DNA of 64,000 nt, taken from NCBI RefSeq assembly GCF_037975245.1, contig NC_092580.1:27681501-27745500 (forward strand), given 5' to 3'. Shown piece after piece: positions 59,629 through 64,000 of this stretch. Origin of the DNA: Apostichopus japonicus (taxonomy: Eukaryota > Echinodermata > Holothuroidea > Aspidochirotida > Stichopodidae). How positions within the stretch are numbered: position 1 is the stretch's first letter; each line of letters starts with the position of its first letter. The notes below the pieces were generated by a model. It was not told where the DNA came from and made no database searches. It saw only the letters and a program-made list of their open reading frames with translations. The position numbers and the translations under genes are program-made.

Positions 59629-62600
59629 TATATATATATATCGCCTTGTAAATTCATCATTTTCCAATATTGGTATATCTTCCACATAAAGTTCAACATA
59701 TCATATACCGTTGGAGTCCCGGAAGTGCCTGGGAAGTTGATGTTGAAGGCCTAGCAGGTGGAATATCTTCTTCAAATAAGTCATCAAGCATTGCAGCTTC
59801 TGGATCTAAGACACTTGAAAGTGTCAACTGTTTCTATTAAAGCAAAACAAAGACAATGAAAATAGTTCAAAGTGAACTGGTAGAGTATTAGGGCAAGTTT
59901 AATGGAAATTAGAGATGACATGCAGATTTTGGCAGAGGCTCAAGCTATTCTACACATCCAAAGAATCATTTGTGCCTGGCATCTTCCATCTGCCTCAGCC
60001 AGATCCACTGAGAGGAGGGACGGAGGGGGGTTAGATTGAGCAAGTGCCCCAGGGCATGCCCACAAGCTTAATTGGGTGCAAGGGTCCATAAAAAAATTCA
60101 TCTAATTAATAAATGCATTGTTTTCCTTTGTGAGTTCAAACAAATAATAAATAAAAATGATAAACTGCATGATTTAAACATTACATACATATATACATAC
60201 TATATTAATATATATATCAGACACTCAAATCCTGTGACTTTGCCTTTGTCCATGGAAAATTTCAGCTACAGGAGGTGTCCTAGCTTTTCTGCTGTCAACA
60301 GCCCTGCCCTCACTGTCCTTTAATATGAAAACCTGATACAATTGTTTCAACATACAGTAGATACAGTTTTCTATTCCACTTGCTTACTTATAAATAGCAT
60401 TTAATTCCTTCAAAATTCAGTCAGTAGGTCATAAAGGCAGAACACAAATCAAAAGTTGAGGGGTCCTTTCTGGTTATAGCGTTGGAAGTAGTTAAAATGG
60501 ATCAGCAGTCTCAGACTCTCTCAAACAATAATGGTAAAGTCATTACTATGATGTAGTACCATGTCACATATATAGTAGTCAATCATATGTTAACCAGCAG
60601 GCCACCAAACTACAAAAACAACTATATGTTGTACTTGAACTGTGCTGGCTTTGAGTATTAAATCTGATCTGCCGGTCTTCATCTTGTCAGTCAGTAGGCC
60701 TACTGTATACAACAAGATATTTTCAACAATATGAAAAAAAAAAAAATATTTTCAACCCCTTTCTGTCTATTGTTCATTTCTAATCTGTTCAGAGTTCCAG
60801 GGAAAATGGTACACTGAATGGTCTTCACTGGTTAGAATATCATGCTACCTGTTTTGAATAAATGTGCACTGCAATGAGGTGGCAGATACTCTCCATGCAG
60901 TGAATTGATAAGTGCAAAGTTATGCACATATGAGATATTAATAAAATATGAACTTTTAGTCTTGGCTTATATGGTGTGTTTCTTCACAATTTTGAGATTG
61001 AAAAAGATTTGGTATTTTCAATAATGGTTCTTTAAAGCCATCTAAGTAGTGGGCTGAGGCAAGAAAGAAGTTTAACTGGATTTTAATATACTATTTTTAA
61101 ACAATGACAATATTGCCAGATTTTATAAAGTCTGCAGTTTGTCAGTCTTTATGAGGAGTATGCAGCTTTTAGGTAACAGTGCTTATCACACATTGGGTAA
61201 AATTTACTTTGTCCCGGGTGATTTGTAAGTGAAATGCTCTTATAGTCCTGAGTCTGTTGTATTGTGGGAATATAAAATATTAAGAATGCCATTATTATGC
61301 ATTTTATGTTTGCAGTAGAATTTAAGGGTGTCTTTTGTCAGAGTTGCAATTATAAGGACCTTGTCACGACCCTTGTTTGATTAGAAGGAAATAATCCAAA
61401 TTAAATCCATGCTTCTGGTACCTCCTGTGCAAACTATAACCTTTAGGTGAATGTAAACTGTACCTTGGGTGTTGACATAAGATAAATCCTAAGTTTGCTG
61501 CCTGCTTCCTGGTATAAGTCATCTACAGAGAAAGTATCTCTGTCAATCCCTTGTCCTCTAAAGTTCGCAAGATGCAGGTCAAGGTCGTCTGCAGAGCCAT
61601 GCTTTAAAGAAATACCATTTGGAAAGAAAACTTCCTTTGCTCTCTCCAAAACAGAGTTGTAGGAAGATGTCCTCTCAAGCCTGATCGTGGCTACTCCCCC
61701 ACCATTTCCTGCCCTGACTTGAGTATATTGCTTCAGGTTGCATCGAATCTTACTGTGTTGCCATCCAAGCTGAATTGAAACTTGAGCCTTTTTCTTCCTG
61801 ATTGTGCCTTCACCCTGCAATGATCGTAGGTTTACCATGTAGTTACCACAATTTCAAATATCCCTCAGATACTTCTCTCAGAACTCAAATTGTGTCTAGA
61901 CCTACAGCTGTACAGTACTATGCAGGTTCCTGTTTGTATACTGAGCACTGTGCAAGAATGTGCGAACTATAGAGAAACATCAGCAATCATTTCAGCCGAT
62001 GGCCAGGTATTGTAGTTTTTTTTCAAGAATCACGCACTGAACAGCTACAAATGGATTAATTTTCTCTTCTGAGTTGTAAGTTCTTGGAAATATTTTAAAG
62101 ACAAATATTTTATTCACCTTCCCTAAAATGATGAACAACGCAATCAACAATCAACTAAATGGTGTACTTTGCTCATGATTTCCTTATAGGAAGGAGGTCA
62201 ATTCGTTTTACATCTTTTCAAATGTTTCCCCTAGCTCTGACTTAAAATAACCTCTGACCTTAAAATAAAAAAATAGATTGTGATGATTCTGAATATTGAT
62301 CTTGCAATTTATATGCAGGTGTGCACCCTGATCGAGTTCTACAAAAAGGATAAGACAAGTTACTTTTCAGGAAGAGCCGTTCTAAATTTATCATCAGTTG
62401 AGTGATTTTAAAGGTAGTCTGTATAGGTCCCAGATTATACAACGCTATAATTTTTAGAACTTTTCAAAAAGTACTTCCCTTGAAATCTTTACTCTCCAAA
62501 TTGTTCTCAGACATTCTATATGAGCACACAATATGATTGAATGTCCCAGTGAGGTACATTTCTGCCAAGGTGGTAATAAAAACTGTTGAAGAATTTTGAC

Positions 62601-63520
62601 CAAATGGTGACCATATTTGATTATCTGGCATATTTGGGACCAATAAAGCATACCTTTAACCTTCTGCAACTTAAGTACACTGCAACTAGAAAAATAATTT
62701 AACTAACATTGCATATGGTCCGTTTCTAATTCTAGATCTAGGTGGGATCTAAGCTTTCCAATTGTTTCACAATAGATACATAGTAATTAACGTACAATCT
62801 TACCTCATTCTCCTTAAGCTGCTTTCGCATTTTAAGAGATTCCACAATTGTTGTCAAGCGTTTCTTCATTCCTGAAGAGTGAACCACATAACAGATATGG
62901 GTCAATTGGAAGTCACAGTGCCAATTAGGTTGAGTTTGTATAATAAAGATCTTCATTTCCAACCACAAAGCCAGTTCATTAGATTGGGATCACCACATCC
63001 ATGTAATCCCAGAAGATAGGGATAATTAAAATTAAGGTGTCAAGTGAGTCCAATCAACCGAGCATGAAAACCAATAACCTTTTGTTCATGCAGTCTGATT
63101 TCATGTCATTCACGGTATTTAGTAAATTAAGTGGTTTTAAAGTCTTTTAACATTTCATTGTGCCAGATGGTGACAGCCTTTTAGAACGATTGAACTGCAA
63201 ATTTACTTAACTCAAGGTGGACTGATTTAAAAGTACACAATTATTTATATCATGGCTCAAACCACTTGACTATGGTAACAAAAAAATCACTGATTTAATA
63301 TATAGTAACGATATACACTAAATCACATATGGATATATGGGAAGTGCTGAGGATCAAGAAGGGTACTGTTTGAAGTGAAATTAATGATATCATTTCATGG
63401 TTAGTTTAGATATTAAAATATGAAGCCAATTTTCACTTTATGACAAACCTGCTGACTGGGAGGAACCACTGGAGCTTGCAAGATGATCCACTAACGCATC
63501 AGAGCTGTCATCATCAAGGT
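57889..63520 (-). CDS. Probable RING-type E3 ubiquitin ligase gene with N-terminal GGG/FFPNG domain; 5' end outside the window
   Basis: Four minus-strand exons join in phase. 63520-63449 (after tttttatcag, before gtttgt) encodes [19 protein letters not shown]. 62871-62804 encodes a basic helix, [20 protein letters not shown]. 61814-61464 encodes the GGG domain. 59833-59709 encodes an acidic linker ([20 protein letters not shown]). The last exon, from 58083 or 58111 to 57889, carries a C3HC4 RING. The linker exon ends in phase 2. The better acceptor for the RING exon (58083, ccacttacag) does not fit, while 58111 (aatttgtag) does, so either that site is used or one small exon was missed. The first exon begins in mid-codon, so more exons lie beyond 63520. 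RING proteins of this plan bring E2-ubiquitin to a substrate. One gene rather than two is inferred from strand, order and phase. Confidence 0.65.
58370..58600. repeat. Dispersed repeat in the intron (ccatgacttttcc family)
   Basis: Repeats of ttccatgacttt, ttccatgacttttccaggcc and tttcgtgacttttccagcc within 200 bp, on the pattern of a common non-autonomous element. It lies in the last intron of the RING gene. Confidence 0.5.
59123..59317 (+). CDS. Possible exon on the opposite strand inside the RING-gene intron
   Basis: 195 bp between acceptor tattatgtatctag and donor CCTGCAG|gtatgc, phase 1 at both ends, so it can be included or skipped without a frameshift. It encodes 65 residues with balanced composition, including [39 protein letters not shown] and [20 protein letters not shown]. 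The minus strand here is not open. I do not know the family and found no partner exon. Confidence 0.35.
59375..59642. repeat. Long (TA)n microsatellite in the intron
   Basis: About 268 bp of TA repeat with tatgta, aaatat and catacat variants, in the RING-gene intron next to the linker exon. Confidence 0.95.
59834..61463. other. Intron between linker exon and GGG-domain exon
   Basis: AT-rich, with no exon needed by phase (both neighbours are phase 0 here). An 83-codon plus-strand frame at 60072-60323 shows no motif. Confidence 0.5.
61464..61814 (-). CDS. Exon: GGG/FFPNG (beta-grasp-like) domain
   Basis: 117 codons, phase 0 at both ends: acceptor cgatcattgcag, donor CCCAAG|gtacag. Landmarks in order are [44 protein letters not shown] followed by [15 protein letters not shown] and KLRIYLMST. 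This order (basic strand, GGG turn, R-S/T-x-Y helix, FFP-G, final R.YL strand) is what I know from the N-terminus of G2E3-like HECT proteins of fish and cnidarians, and looks like a ubiquitin-like beta-grasp fold. In this gene it is joined to a RING exon instead of a HECT domain. The fold is an inference. Confidence 0.75.
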
Positions 63521-64000
63521 CTGATAAAAAAGAAATGAACATGCATAAAGACACTTCTGAGCACCAAACTCAGTAATGTTATCTGTACAGAGGATATATA
63601 TTCAATAGATCACTGCAAGCATTTCTATGGTTACTACATATATGCACAGTTATTGTAAGGAGCAATTATTTCAATTCTTCCATCTGTTTACTGGGTTTTG
63701 ACAGCTGTTGTGTACAAGTATATTGCTAGTCCTACACTGTCTATTTACCAGGCGTACAAATTTAACTAAGTTAAGGTAATTAAAACTATCAATAGGTTAA
63801 AACTGAACCAGTCAACCAGACCATGATTATTAAAAATCATAATTTCCCTCTGTCAGCATTCTTCAAATTTTGCTTCAAATTATTGTGTTATGGTAGAAAT
63901 TGAACCACCTTGAACAATGGTTGTCACTTATGTAACAACCACTGAAATGTTGTTACTGGCTATTAAGGAAACTTGTGGAAAGGTACGATGCAATAGGATC
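63521..64000. other. Intron or upstream sequence of the RING gene
   Basis: No minus-strand exon with matching phase (one base left over at its 3' end) was found up to the window edge. The gene should continue beyond it. Confidence 0.4.

Overview
The window looks like nuclear DNA of a marine invertebrate deuterostome, most likely an echinoderm. That is an inference from AT-rich sequence, introns with GT/AG borders, frequent 'taggccta'-type words, very long (TA)n tracts, poly(C)/poly(G) runs and decayed non-LTR, Penelope-like, SINE and MITE copies. Nothing in it looks prokaryotic: no operons, no ribosome-binding sites, no CRISPR array. Most open frames are chance frames, or frames running through simple repeats.

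Layout. 1-19 kb: no recognisable gene. It holds a tRNA-headed SINE (2.4-2.6 kb), long (TA)n tracts, the 3' end of an RTE-like retrotransposon broken at a poly(G) run (9.8-10.3 kb), a clean 233-bp MITE with TA target duplication (15.24-15.47 kb) and one arm each of two dispersed repeat families. 19.26-19.97 kb, minus strand: two phase-matched exons of a small cysteine-rich, probably SUEL/rhamnose-binding-lectin-like protein. 26.3-26.5 kb: one candidate minus-strand exon. 26.8-28.6 kb: an 89-bp satellite of about 20 copies with a sign of a 12-unit higher-order duplication. 28.6-47 kb: gene-poor, with a G-rich minisatellite, a CTGC-type minisatellite, (TA)n blocks, a Penelope-like remnant and second copies of the dispersed repeats.

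47.2-52.7 kb: a LINE 3' fragment running into a (TCG/TCA)n tract, then a 105-bp hairpin-forming satellite (11 copies). Less than 100 bp after the array begins an intact two-exon gene for an integrase-core (D,D,E) protein of 423 residues. Its short first exon joins the second in phase and would add a hydrophobic N-terminus. A coding-looking 58-codon frame lies 0.4 kb downstream.

57.9-63.5 kb, minus strand: the best cellular gene, incomplete at its 5' end. Four exons join in phase (acidic/serine-rich segment, basic helix, GGG/FFPNG domain that I think is beta-grasp-like, acidic linker). A last exon downstream encodes a C-terminal C3HC4 RING finger, so the product is probably an E3 ubiquitin ligase. 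A coding-looking exon lies on the opposite strand inside its last intron.

The two most unusual items are the intact integrase-core gene beside its hairpin satellite, and the RING plus GGG/FFPNG-domain gene. All family assignments come from reading motifs; no database was searched.
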